From Heliomarina baculiformis (GTDB taxonomy: Bacteria; Pseudomonadota; Alphaproteobacteria; Rhodobacterales; Rhodobacteraceae), in contig NZ_JAIMIC010000007.1 of the NCBI RefSeq assembly GCF_019966545.1, positions 300,644 through 364,643 on the forward strand: a stretch of DNA of 64,000 nucleotides. The letters run 5' to 3'. Positions 45,104 through 53,573 of this stretch are shown here, in pieces. A model generated the notes under the pieces. The model had not been told where the DNA came from, made no database searches, and was given only the letters and a program-made list of their open reading frames with translations. Made by a program: the position numbers and the translations under genes. How positions within the stretch are numbered: position 1 is the stretch's first letter; every line of letters starts with the position of its first letter.

Positions 45104-48031
45104 CTATGAAAGGGGCTTTTTCATAAGCGATGGGTTTCCGGCGCCCGGTGTGAGGATATGGCGCAGCATCGCGACCGGGTGCGCCTTGAGGCTAAGGCGG
45201 GTGGCTACGAAATCTTCAACCACCTCTTCTCCGAGTGTCATTTCCGGCAGATGGGCAGCGGGTTCGTCAATCAGTTCGCCGCCAATATCCTGAGCGAACA
45301 GGGGAAGGGGAGCAGGGGTAGTGATTGCCTTGGCCTGCCAGAGCGCTTCGCGGCGGCTTAGACCGAGAGAGGCAAAGACATCTGCTTCGGCCATCCGTTC
45401 CAGAACCGCGGGGCGCACTCCTGCGCGTCGCCAGAGATCGTCCACCCGGTTGTATCCATTGCCTCGAACCGCCGTGAGCCAGGTTGCGTCTTCTTCGGGC
45501 AGGCCCTTGATCTGGCGGAAGCCTAAGCGAAGGGCTAGGCTGCCACGACCGTCGGGTTCCATCACGTTGTCCCAGAAGCTTGCATTCACATCGACGGGTC
45601 GCACGATGACGCCATGTTCCCGTGCATCCCGCACAATTTGCGCCGGCGCATAAAAGCCCATCGGTTGCGAGTTCAGCAGCGCACAGGCGAAGATCCCGGG
45701 GTGATGACACTTGATCCATGCGCTGGCATAGACCAAGAGAGCAAAGCTGGCCGCGTGACTTTCGGGAAAGCCATATGAGCCGAAGCCCTCGATCTGCGAA
45801 AAACAGCGTTCTGCGAACATATCGTCATATCCGTTACGCTTCATGCCGCGCAGAAAGAGGCTGCGGAATTCGCTGACATTGCCGTGTTTCTTGAAGGTCG
45901 CGAGAGAGCGGCGCAACCGGTCGGCCTGCTCGGGTGTAAAGCCTGCGCCGACAATGGCAATTTGCATCGCCTGTTCTTGAAACAAGGGTACACCCAGCGT
46001 CTTTCCCAACACTTTTCCAAGTGCGTCAGAGGGGAATGCTATCTGCTCTTCGCCGTTTCGCCGACGAATATAGGGGTGCACCATATCGCCTTGGATCGGA
46101 CCGGGACGAATGATGGCGACCTCGATCACAAGATCGTAGAAATTGCGTGGCCGCATACGGGGCAGAAAATTCATCTGCGCCCGGCTTTCGACCTGAAAGA
46201 CGCCGATACTGTCGGCTCGGCAGAGCATGTCGTAAACGTTTTCATCCTCTTGCGGCAAATTCGCAAGCGTATGCCGGGCTCCATGGTGGATCGTCAAAAG
46301 GTCGAATGCCTTGCGGATACATGTCAGCATGCCAAGGCTGAGCACATCGATCTTGAGAATGCCCAGTGAATCGATGTCATCCTTGTCCCAGCAAATCACG
46401 GTTCGGTTATCCATCGTTGCATTTTCGATGGGGACCAGCTCGTCCAGCCGGTCCTGCGTGATTACAAAACCTCCTACATGCTGGGAGAGATGTCGTGGAA
46501 AGCCGAAGATTTCCTGCACAAGCTCCATTGTAAGTCGCAGCCGGCGATCACCAGGGTTCAGGCCGATTTCACGCATCCGGCGATCTTCCATCCCATCTGC
46601 CGAGAAAAATCCCCAAAGCTGTGAAGACAGACCCGATATCGTATCCTCGGACAGGCCCATCGCGCGTCCGACCTCACGGATTGCACGTTTCCCGCGGTAA
46701 TGGATTACCGTCGCGCATAGCCCGGCCCTTTGACGGCCATAGGTTTCGTAGATGTGCTGAATGACCTCTTCGCGGCGCTCATGTTCGAAATCCACGTCGA
46801 TGTCTGGCGGTTCGTCCCGAGCCTCGCTCACAAACCGTTCAAAGACCATCGTTCCGATTTCGGGGCTGACCGAGGTGATGCCAAGACAATAACAGACAAC
46901 CGAATTGGCTGCAGATCCGCGCCCTTGGCAGAGAATATTGCGTGAGCGGGCGAATGTGACGATATCGTTAACGGTCAGGAAGTACGGTTCGTATTTCAGC
47001 TTCGCGATCAGGTCGAGCTCATGCTGCAGCATGTCCCGCACGTTATCCGGTGCACCGTAGGGATAACGCCATTTCAGTCCTTTCCGTGCAAGCTGTTCAA
47101 GACGTTGCGAGGGCGTTTCCTCCGGGGTGCCTTCATTGGGGTATTCATAACGAAGTTCGTCCAGAGAGAAAGTCAGCCTGTCTGCAAGCTTTTCCGCACG
47201 GGTGATCGCATCCTGGTAGCCCCTGAAAAGCCGCTGCATTTCAGCTTTGGAGCGGAGACGGCATTCTGCATTTGGCAGGGCCGCGCGGCCCAGCTGTTCT
47301 ACGCGGCATCCCAAGCGAATTGCGCTAAGGACATCGGCAAGCCGCCAACGTCCACCGTGGTGCATTCGGGGTGCGGCGCTGGCAAGCGTCGGGATACCCA
47401 GTTCCTGTGCAACCTTTGTCAGTGATGCAAAGCGTTCGCTGTCATAGCCATTGTAGAGTGGATGCATCATCAGATGCATTCGCCCAGCAAAGTGGCGAGT
47501 CAGGTCCGGCATATGCGAAGACCATTCACGTGCTCCACCTTTTATATGCCGTTCGGGTGGCCAGAGGATGAGCTGAAGGCCATCCGGCGAGTCGATCAGG
47601 TCTTTGAGCCATAGATCGCAGTGTCCTTTCTCGGCTCTCAATCGACCGGTAGAAAGAATTCGGCACAGGTTGCGCCACCCCGTCCGGTTTTCCGGAAGGA
47701 CTGTGATAGGCGGCGTATCCTTGAAGACCAAGCGGGTTGCCGGAATAAGCCGCGGTATATGGGCGATCGGAAATGAACCCGGCGGTCGGCAGTTTGCTGG
47801 TCGCGGGGGGCCGATCAACCCGTGTTGATCGTTCCAGTCCATTCGTTCTCTGACCTGTCTTGCGATGGACTTGGCTTGGGTATGCGCTCTTACGATACCG
47901 GCGACGGAGTTGTCGTCAGCTATGGCAATGGCCCCAAGACCCAGTTCGCAGGCACGCTCCATGTACTCCTCCGGATGGGACGCTCCGGTGAGAAAGGTAA
48001 AGTTAGATAGGGCAGACAGTTCACAGTACAT
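45104..48031 (-). CDS. dnaE2: Error-prone DNA polymerase III alpha-like subunit, C-terminally short
   Basis: 975 residues; family members are usually about 1050-1150. The N-terminal PHP domain (YCELSALSNFTFLTGASHPE) is complete, and the catalytic Asp residues stand in PPDIDVDFEHERREE near 405 and KIDVLSLGML further on. The HhH-like segment RVDDLWRRAGVRPAVLERMA and LSLKAHPVAMLR are present, but the protein stops 20 residues after the latter, where the OB-fold region normally follows. The adjacent esterase gene ends only 35 bases beyond, so the missing part is not nearby. The imuA and imuB partners normally upstream are absent here. It may be reduced in function. Confidence 0.85.
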   Translation of the reverse strand: MYCELSALSNFTFLTGASHPEEYMERACELGLGAIAIADDNSVAGIVRAHTQAKSIARQVRERMDWNDQHGLIGPPRPANCRPPGSFPIAHIPRLIPATRLVFKDTPPITVLPENRTGWRNLCRILSTGRLRAEKGHCDLWLKDLIDSPDGLQLILWPPERHIKGGAREWSSHMPDLTRHFAGRMHLMMHPLYNGYDSERFASLTKVAQELGIPTLASAAPRMHHGGRWRLADVLSAIRLGCRVEQLGRAALPNAECRLRSKAEMQRLFRGYQDAITRAEKLADRLTFSLDELRYEYPNEGTPEETPSQRLEQLARKGLKWRYPYGAPDNVRDMLQHELDLIAKLKYEPYFLTVNDIVTFARSRNILCQGRGSAANSVVCYCLGITSVSPEIGTMVFERFVSEARDEPPDIDVDFEHERREEVIQHIYETYGRQRAGLCATVIHYRGKRAIREVGRAMGLSEDTISGLSSQLWGFFSADGMEDRRMREIGLNPGDRRLRLTMELVQEIFGFPRHLSQHVGGFVITQDRLDELVPIENATMDNRTVICWDKDDIDSLGILKIDVLSLGMLTCIRKAFDLLTIHHGARHTLANLPQEDENVYDMLCRADSIGVFQVESRAQMNFLPRMRPRNFYDLVIEVAIIRPGPIQGDMVHPYIRRRNGEEQIAFPSDALGKVLGKTLGVPLFQEQAMQIAIVGAGFTPEQADRLRRSLATFKKHGNVSEFRSLFLRGMKRNGYDDMFAERCFSQIEGFGSYGFPESHAASFALLVYASAWIKCHHPGIFACALLNSQPMGFYAPAQIVRDAREHGVIVRPVDVNASFWDNVMEPDGRGSLALRLGFRQIKGLPEEDATWLTAVRGNGYNRVDDLWRRAGVRPAVLERMAEADVFASLGLSRREALWQAKAITTPAPLPLFAQDIGGELIDEPAAHLPEMTLGEEVVEDFVATRLSLKAHPVAMLRHILTPGAGNPSLMKKPLS

Positions 48032-48046
48032 GATTCCCCATCATAT

Positions 48047-48061
48047 TCACCTTTTGTTCTT
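48047..48061 (-). promoter_or_regulatory. LexA-like box upstream of dnaE2
   Basis: ATTC-N7-GTTC on the plus strand, one mismatch from the alphaproteobacterial SOS box GTTC-N7-GTTC, 15-30 bases before the dnaE2 ATG. DnaE2 genes are usually LexA-controlled. Confidence 0.4.
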
Positions 48062-48229
48062 TTGTTGAGGGGCTGGGTGAGGTCAGTTTCTGCTGGATGA
48101 GGCGCGAAACGCTCTTTGGGTCGCGTAAAAAACAGGTTTCACGCCGGTTGTGGGCGGAACAGTGGTTTTCTTAACCCATTATCAAAGTCTGTTTGGTGAA
48201 TTGTTTCCGATGATTTCTGGAGATCCCGT

Positions 48230-50296
48230 ATGTTCAATTTTCTTGGTAACAATTCCAAAGAAAAGCATAAGTTACTTGGTCTGGAGCATGCCGCCATAGA
48301 CCGTTCACACGCAATCGTTCGATTTGGAATGGACGGTACAGTGCTTGAGGTCAACGATCTGTATTGCGATATCACAGGATATACGCGCGAGGATGTTGTC
48401 GGAAAATCATACACCGCAACGCTACGCCAGAAAGATCGCGGTACTCCTGAAATGACTGAAGTCTGGCGCAAGGTAGCCGCCGGTAAAGTTGTAAACCGGA
48501 CTGAACCGCGCGTGAACAAGGTGGGTCAGGAAACCTGGTTTGATACAACATACACTCCGGTTGCAGATGCCGACGGAAATTATGATCACATACTTGGTGT
48601 CGGCCGAGAAATTTCCATGGTCCACATGCGGCGTCGGGACAATCGCAGTCAAACCGACGCGATCAAGCGATCCATGGCCGTGATCGAATTTGACCTTAAC
48701 GGTAACATCCTCGATGCAAATGAATTGTTCTTGGCCGCCACAGGATATTCTCTGGACGAAATAAAGGGTAAGCACCATCGGATCTTCATGCCTGGCAACG
48801 AAGCATCCAAACCCGAATACACTGCTTTTTGGGATCGTTTAAAATCCGGCGCTTCAGAGAGTGGCGACGTGATGCGCGTCGCAAAAGGTGGGCGTGAAAT
48901 CTGGTTGAATGCCACTTACGAGACCCTGATCGACCCCGAGGGGGTTCCCTTCAAGGTCGTCAAATACGCTTTTGATATATCTGAGGCAAAGAATCTGGCC
49001 GCCGATGCGAAAAGCCAGATTGACGCAATTCACAAGGTTCAAGCCGTCATTGAATTTGATACACAAGGAAAAATCCTTCAGGCCAATGAAAACTTCTGCA
49101 AGGCGATGGGATACGAGAAATCCGAAATCGTTGGTCGCCATCACAGTATGTTCATTCCCAAGGAACAGGTAGCTAGCGACGACTACGCAAAATTCTGGGA
49201 CAATCTGCGTAACGGGCATGAGGTTGCCGGGAACTTCACGCGCATTGGCAAAGGTGGAAAGACAGTTCACATCCGTGCAAGTTACAACCCGATACGCAAC
49301 GCGGCTGGCAGGGTCTCGAAAGTCGTCAAATACGCAGTGGACACAACGCTTTTGCAAGTGACAGTGGACACGATGCGTCACGGATTGGATCGTCTGGAGG
49401 AAGGTGACCTGTCAGTGCGGCTTGAGCAAAATCTGGGTGAGATGGATATGATCCGGCAGAAGTTCAACTCGGCCATTGAAAAGATTCATGATGTCATCAA
49501 CGTGGTCGTCCAGCGAACGACTGATGTTTTTGATGAGACAGGCGGCATTACCAGCGCGACCGACGATTTGGCAAGGCGCACGGAGAAACAGGCTGCGACG
49601 CTTGAAGAAACTTCTGCTGCACTTGACCTTTTTGCGACGTCTGTAAGAAACACAGCCAAGGCAGCGACCGAAGCCCGCAACAAAGCGGATGAAGCGAAGA
49701 ACCAGACGCGGGATTCCGGACAAGTTGTTGGCAATGCTGTCAATGCGATGAATGAAATTGCTGAATCTTCAAACAAGATATCATCAATCACAGGTGTGAT
49801 TGACGCGATTGCATTCCAAACCAACCTGTTAGCATTGAACGCTGGCGTTGAGGCCGCTCGCGCTGGGGATGCAGGGCGTGGTTTTGCAGTTGTTGCATCC
49901 GAGGTTCGAGAACTTGCACAAAAATCATCAGAGGCAGCTCGTGAAATCGCTGAACTAATTGCTGCTTCTACAGGCCAGGTGCAAAAAGGTGTAGATCTGG
50001 TTGGTCAGGCCGGAACTTCCATAAAGACGATTGATGATATGGTCCAGGAAATCAGTGTGGGCGTATCGCAGATCGCCAACTCGGCGAACGAACAGGCTGC
50101 CGGCGTTTCTGAGATGAATGCTTCTATCGGCGAACTTGACCAGGCAACGCAAAACAACGCTGCAATGGCTGAAGAGACAAGCGCGGCAACGCAGTCGCTT
50201 GCAAATGGCGTCGGCGATGTCCTGAATGCCGTGAAATTCTTCTCTAAACCCGGCAATGCAGGTGTGGATAATGAAAATTTGAGAATGACCGGATAA
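48230..50296 (+). CDS. Soluble methyl-accepting chemotaxis protein with three PAS domains
   Basis: 688 residues and no transmembrane helix, so a cytoplasmic receptor. Three PAS domains: about 20-125 ([20 protein letters not shown]), about 145-250 ([17 protein letters not shown]) and about 270-375 ([18 protein letters not shown]). A HAMP-like joint follows ([16 protein letters not shown]) and then the signalling coiled coil with the conserved tip [23 protein letters not shown] domains of this kind often bind heme or flavin and sense oxygen or redox. A TTAA-N7-TCAA sequence at 48171-48185 is one mismatch from a CtrA site. No other chemotaxis genes adjoin. Confidence 0.9.
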   Translation: MFNFLGNNSKEKHKLLGLEHAAIDRSHAIVRFGMDGTVLEVNDLYCDITGYTREDVVGKSYTATLRQKDRGTPEMTEVWRKVAAGKVVNRTEPRVNKVGQETWFDTTYTPVADADGNYDHILGVGREISMVHMRRRDNRSQTDAIKRSMAVIEFDLNGNILDANELFLAATGYSLDEIKGKHHRIFMPGNEASKPEYTAFWDRLKSGASESGDVMRVAKGGREIWLNATYETLIDPEGVPFKVVKYAFDISEAKNLAADAKSQIDAIHKVQAVIEFDTQGKILQANENFCKAMGYEKSEIVGRHHSMFIPKEQVASDDYAKFWDNLRNGHEVAGNFTRIGKGGKTVHIRASYNPIRNAAGRVSKVVKYAVDTTLLQVTVDTMRHGLDRLEEGDLSVRLEQNLGEMDMIRQKFNSAIEKIHDVINVVVQRTTDVFDETGGITSATDDLARRTEKQAATLEETSAALDLFATSVRNTAKAATEARNKADEAKNQTRDSGQVVGNAVNAMNEIAESSNKISSITGVIDAIAFQTNLLALNAGVEAARAGDAGRGFAVVASEVRELAQKSSEAAREIAELIAASTGQVQKGVDLVGQAGTSIKTIDDMVQEISVGVSQIANSANEQAAGVSEMNASIGELDQATQNNAAMAEETSAATQSLANGVGDVLNAVKFFSKPGNAGVDNENLRMTG

Positions 50297-50918
50297 GGTG
50301 AGCGAAAAAGAATTTTGAACAACTGAAGATATGTTTGAGAGCCTGCTATTCTTATAACGCTTCCGGTTCACACAGTATGCATTCTGTTCTTCAGTTTTGC
50401 CTTTCTTTCTAAAGCGATGTTTACGGGTAAGGGCGACCCTTCGAGATGTGTTTAGGTGATCAGCCCCAGCCAAGTGTCTCAATTTGATTGTTAGTGCATG
50501 ACCAGCTTGGTGTTCACCGCGTCATAGGTCCGGGCGTTATGAGAACTTTGGGGGGTATTGTTTAGTTGGTCTGCAAAAGCGGCTCGGCGTCAAATTTTCG
50601 AGCAATGAGTGAGGCCCTATTTCGGTGTAGTTGGCCTTCCAGTTGTTGATGCAGGTTTGCGCGCCGAGAAGGCCCTGGAGGGGCTGCGCTCCGCAGCCTG
50701 ATGAGACACGCGGGCCGGAACACCCGCGTCAGGGCGCGCCGACGAACCTTCTGCTGCTACAGATGTTGGCGCGCCTGCTTCACTTTCTGCTTATATTCGG
50801 GGAACGAATCCCGGAAATGTGTAGCAAATTGTGTAGCAATGCCCCGCCCGCTTTCAGGGCAAGAGGGATTTAGTGCTTTGCTATTGCTTGATATTTTCGG
50901 TCTAATAGACAGAGAAAA
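50297..50918. other. Gene-poor stretch with two GC-rich hairpins
   Basis: No open frame here looks like a real gene. Two perfect inverted repeats stand close together: GGCTGCG-CTC-CGCAGCC at 50682-50698 and ACGCGGG-N8-CCCGCGT at 50708-50729. On the minus strand, 50760-50850 encodes a short run (FRDSFPEYKQKVKQARQHL then stop) that may be a gene relic. The stretch is next to the 3' end of the tRNA-Ser gene, the side where integrative elements enter, and probably is remnant DNA of such an element. Confidence 0.4.
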
Positions 50919-51008
50919 TGGCGGAGACGAAGGGATTCGAACCCTCGATACCGTTCCCGGTATACTCCCTTAGCAGGGGAGCGCCTTCGACCACTCGGCC
51001 ACGTCTCC
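50919..51008 (-). tRNA. tRNA-Ser(GCT)
   Basis: 90 bases with encoded CCA. Acceptor stem GGAGACG (51008-51002) pairs with CGTCTCC (50929-50923), discriminator G at 50922, then CCA (50921-50919). The anticodon stem CTCCC/GGGAG closes the loop CTGCTAA, so the anticodon is GCT, reading AGC/AGU. A long variable arm with paired TACCG/CGGTA is seen, as expected for serine tRNA. T loop GGTTCGAATCC is normal. Confidence 0.97.
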
Positions 51009-51287
51009 GCCGACGCGTATAGCCAAAGAAACATCAGGGTTACAAGGCGAAACTGCCCTCATCCGAAAAAATCTCCCGCAACAAAAACCTGCCCAAAGGG
51101 CACTGAGAGGCACTGAATGGCACCGAGTTTGGGCAAGATTTGGTCAATTTCCCTTACAGCGAAAGCGGCCTCGACCGCGTCAAGCGGTTTATGGGGCTGA
51201 GCAGACCGAACGCGTCTTTGAACCTGCCACAGCCATGTTCGGCCGCGCCTGCACAATCCGATCTCCTTCCCAGAAGGAGGCTCGAAC

Positions 51288-51509
51288 ATAACGAACAACA
51301 GCAAGGACCTAGGTTCGACGAGTCCCGAGGAGCTCGCAAAGTACTTGAGACTGCCCTCGGCCAGGACAGCTCGCGAGCCCGCGCGGAAAGTCGGCGTTCG
51401 CCACGTCGGCGGCCGGTACGCGTGGTCTTCCGTTTGGGCGGCCGACGGGTATTGCCCCACCGCCACACTCGGCTTGGAACGAACTGAAGCTGCCCCACTG
51501 CACGGCTGA
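51288..51509 (+). pseudogene. Small HTH (excisionase/MerR-like) gene with ATA at the start position
   Basis: A 73-codon frame encodes TSPEELAKYLRLPSARTARE followed by RKVGVRHVGGRYAWSSVWA, which reads like a short helix-turn-helix protein with a wing ending in a Trp. A perfect ribosome site AAGGAGG (51274-51280) stands seven bases before ATA-ACG, where ATG-ACG would be expected. So the start codon seems mutated while the rest is open. Such proteins often control integrases, and it lies near a tRNA gene. Confidence 0.4.
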
Positions 51510-51936
51510 CGACGTGGCGAGCATCCAGGAGGAGTCGCCGCGTTCCGCCCGCCGACGCGGTTTGGCGAAGCCGGATGCGAGTTTTCCCGATCCTATCCCG
51601 CTCTGGAAGAAGCCGATGCTCTAGCGAAGGACACAGCTAAGCGCTTGGGAGGCAGGATTGTCTGTGCCTCGTTACAAGCGCGCCTCGACGACAACGATGC
51701 CCTCGCCTGAAGCCTCGAAGCCCCGGCAGCGGAAGTCGGTGTGCACCTCGGGCTGCAGCACGACCTGTGGCCACCAGGAGCGATTAAATGACACCCCCGA
51801 CGAAGAACGGAAAGGGTGACAGACACCCGGCAAGATTGTTGCGGCTTGTCTTGCAGAGCGTCTGTAAATTTTCAATTCTCACAACGAAGAACGGCCAATC
51901 TGAAATGTAAATGGCCAAATCAAGGAGATGACACTC

Positions 51937-52251
51937 ATGACCTTCAATCCCTTTGAAGATAGTTTCCAAGACTTAGGAAACAAAGCGATATCCGAGTCGA
52001 AGCCCCTTCAGGATGTGATTAAGTGGCTCGAAGGCAATGAATGCCTTCTCAATGAGGCTTCTCGACGAGCCTATGCGCAAGCTATTCAAAAGGCGGCAAG
52101 GTTGTTTGGTCGATCGCCCGACCGAATTCCAGCTTGTGCACAGCAGTTTCATAGCATGCGTCCAAACAGGGACTATGCTCGTTCCTCAGGCAAGACCTTC
52201 TGCGCTCCAAAGCGCTGGAAGCGCGACGTCTCGGTGGCGATCAGGGCGTGA
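51937..52251 (+). pseudogene. Integrase-like N-terminal remnant
   Basis: 104 codons from an ATG with an AAGGAG site nine bases upstream. Residues about 25-75 (VIKWLEGNECLLNEASRRAY, then IQKAARLFGRSPDRIP) and the tail KRWKRDVSVAIRA resemble the N-terminal part of tyrosine-recombinase-like proteins found in alphaproteobacteria. No catalytic domain with Arg-His-Arg-Tyr follows in any frame. It is either a remnant or a small uncharacterised protein. Confidence 0.35.
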
Positions 52252-52712
52252 CCGGCACCATCGCGGCTTAGAGGGAGCGCCTGGCACGGCGTGACGATTG
52301 GGGCACGTTTCGGGCTGTGCTGCAGTAAATCCCAGAGAAGGACCGTCTCTCTTCGTTCGAGATTCATCCGAAGCAGCTCATCTTTGTCCAAAGTTGCGCA
52401 GACATCGCCAGAAAGCCGGATGTTCGCATAACTGACCTCCACCGAGATCTCGCTTTGCGTCTTGACCGCTCGGCCCGAACGAAAACGGCAAAGGACGCTG
52501 TCGAAGGTACGCTCTGCCTCATCGACCAGTCCCGTGTGATGCCAGATCACGATCCCGCCTGCCTGCGTTCGTGAAGAACCAAAAGCCGCTCCATGCGACG
52601 GTCTCGGCGGCCAATAGATTGTGAGTCCTAGAAACGCTTCGCTGGTTGGTATGAAGAGGTCATCCTGCCGCTCTTTGGCAACCATCAGAATAACAATCAT
52701 TTCTTTCCGCAA
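52173..52712 (-). CDS. Hypothetical protein, weak support
   Basis: 179-codon open frame, antisense to the end of the integrase-like remnant. I recognise no family. The middle (AERTFDSVLCRFRSGRAVKT, then SEISVEVSYANIRLSGDVC) could be a beta-rich domain. No clear ribosome site. It may be a chance frame in GC-rich DNA. Confidence 0.2.
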   Translation of the reverse strand: MRKEMIVILMVAKERQDDLFIPTSEAFLGLTIYWPPRPSHGAAFGSSRTQAGGIVIWHHTGLVDEAERTFDSVLCRFRSGRAVKTQSEISVEVSYANIRLSGDVCATLDKDELLRMNLERRETVLLWDLLQHSPKRAPIVTPCQALPLSRDGAGHALIATETSRFQRFGAQKVLPEERA

Positions 52713-53573
52713 TCCAAAACCATGGGCGGCTTCTAACCTACGGAACGTTCAAGTCGTTATGGTCCAACTGTGCAGCCGAATACGGGTTTCCCGACCCGAA
52801 TCCACTCATGTCCCGTCACGGTCAAGCCTCGATCCTCGTGGCTGAAAGTCCTGGGAAGAGGTGTCTTGTTGCCGCACTTCTCGGCGACACGGAAGCGGTC
52901 TGTCGGGACTTTCACAATTGAACTGATCAAGAAAAACTGGTGCTTGCTGACCAAGAGGAACTGACGAACGAATTTCCCAGTGCAGCATAATTCGATTTCG
53001 CCGTGCGATTTTCTCCGCATTGAACCGGAGGACCGACCGAGTGGCGAACACACCCTTCGAATCCAGCACTTTCAGCGCTGGTTGAAGGATCGCGGCCCCC
53101 TCAAAATGATCGCTTCTCTTGCTAAATTTCGCCGCGGACGTTGCGACCCGCGCCGTCCTGTCCAACCTTTAAAAACCTCTTCTCCGCGTGTTGCCAGAAC
53201 GGGAGTTTTTGCGAGGGGAATTTCACGCGGCCGTGGTCTATCACAGGCGACGCGTAGATGGCGTCCGAATGAGGAGCGAAATCCTGCGCGCCATGGGATT
53301 CCTCGCGGCGCAAGCCCAGGCTCACCCTGGAGCAGGACGAAAGGCTGATCCGCGTGGCCCAAAAGCCCGAGGCGGCCGGCCTGCGGGGGCCGAAATAGCG
53401 TGTTTTGAAACTGATAGCCGTCGAGCTTGGCACATGAGCTGCGTCGGGCGAAACAAGTGTTTAATTTTTCCCTTCTATCCATGAAGCGAACTCGCTTAAA
53501 AATATCAATGTGTATCGGAATGTTCAAGTGATATATTAAAATCAACCAGATTGAAATTTGACCGGTGCGGCGC

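Larger units (their letters stand above)
51012..53573. other. Degraded accessory region between tRNA-Ser and flagellar genes
   Basis: About 2.5 kb with no full-length recognisable gene. It holds small GC-rich frames on both strands, a DNA-binding-protein relic (51288-51509), another short relic ending at 51710, an integrase-like N-terminal frame (51937-52251) and a weak minus-strand frame (52173-52712). Composition changes from GC-rich (51.0-53.4 kb) to AT-rich just before 53.57 kb. This reads as the remains of an integrative element beside a tRNA gene. Apart from the entries listed separately I see nothing convincing in it. Confidence 0.5.

Noticed and set aside
50697..50745. CTGATGAG followed by a GC-rich stem, resembling a hammerhead ribozyme core
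   Set aside because: After the stem ACGCGGG/CCCGCGT the required GAAA and third stem are missing; CAGGGCGC follows. The match is limited to the first core element.
53240..53420. Plus-strand stretch KPRLTLEQDERLIRVAQ resembling the start of an Xre/MbcA-type antitoxin
   Set aside because: Only about 17 residues fit, there is no start codon or partner toxin, and the frame ends shortly after.
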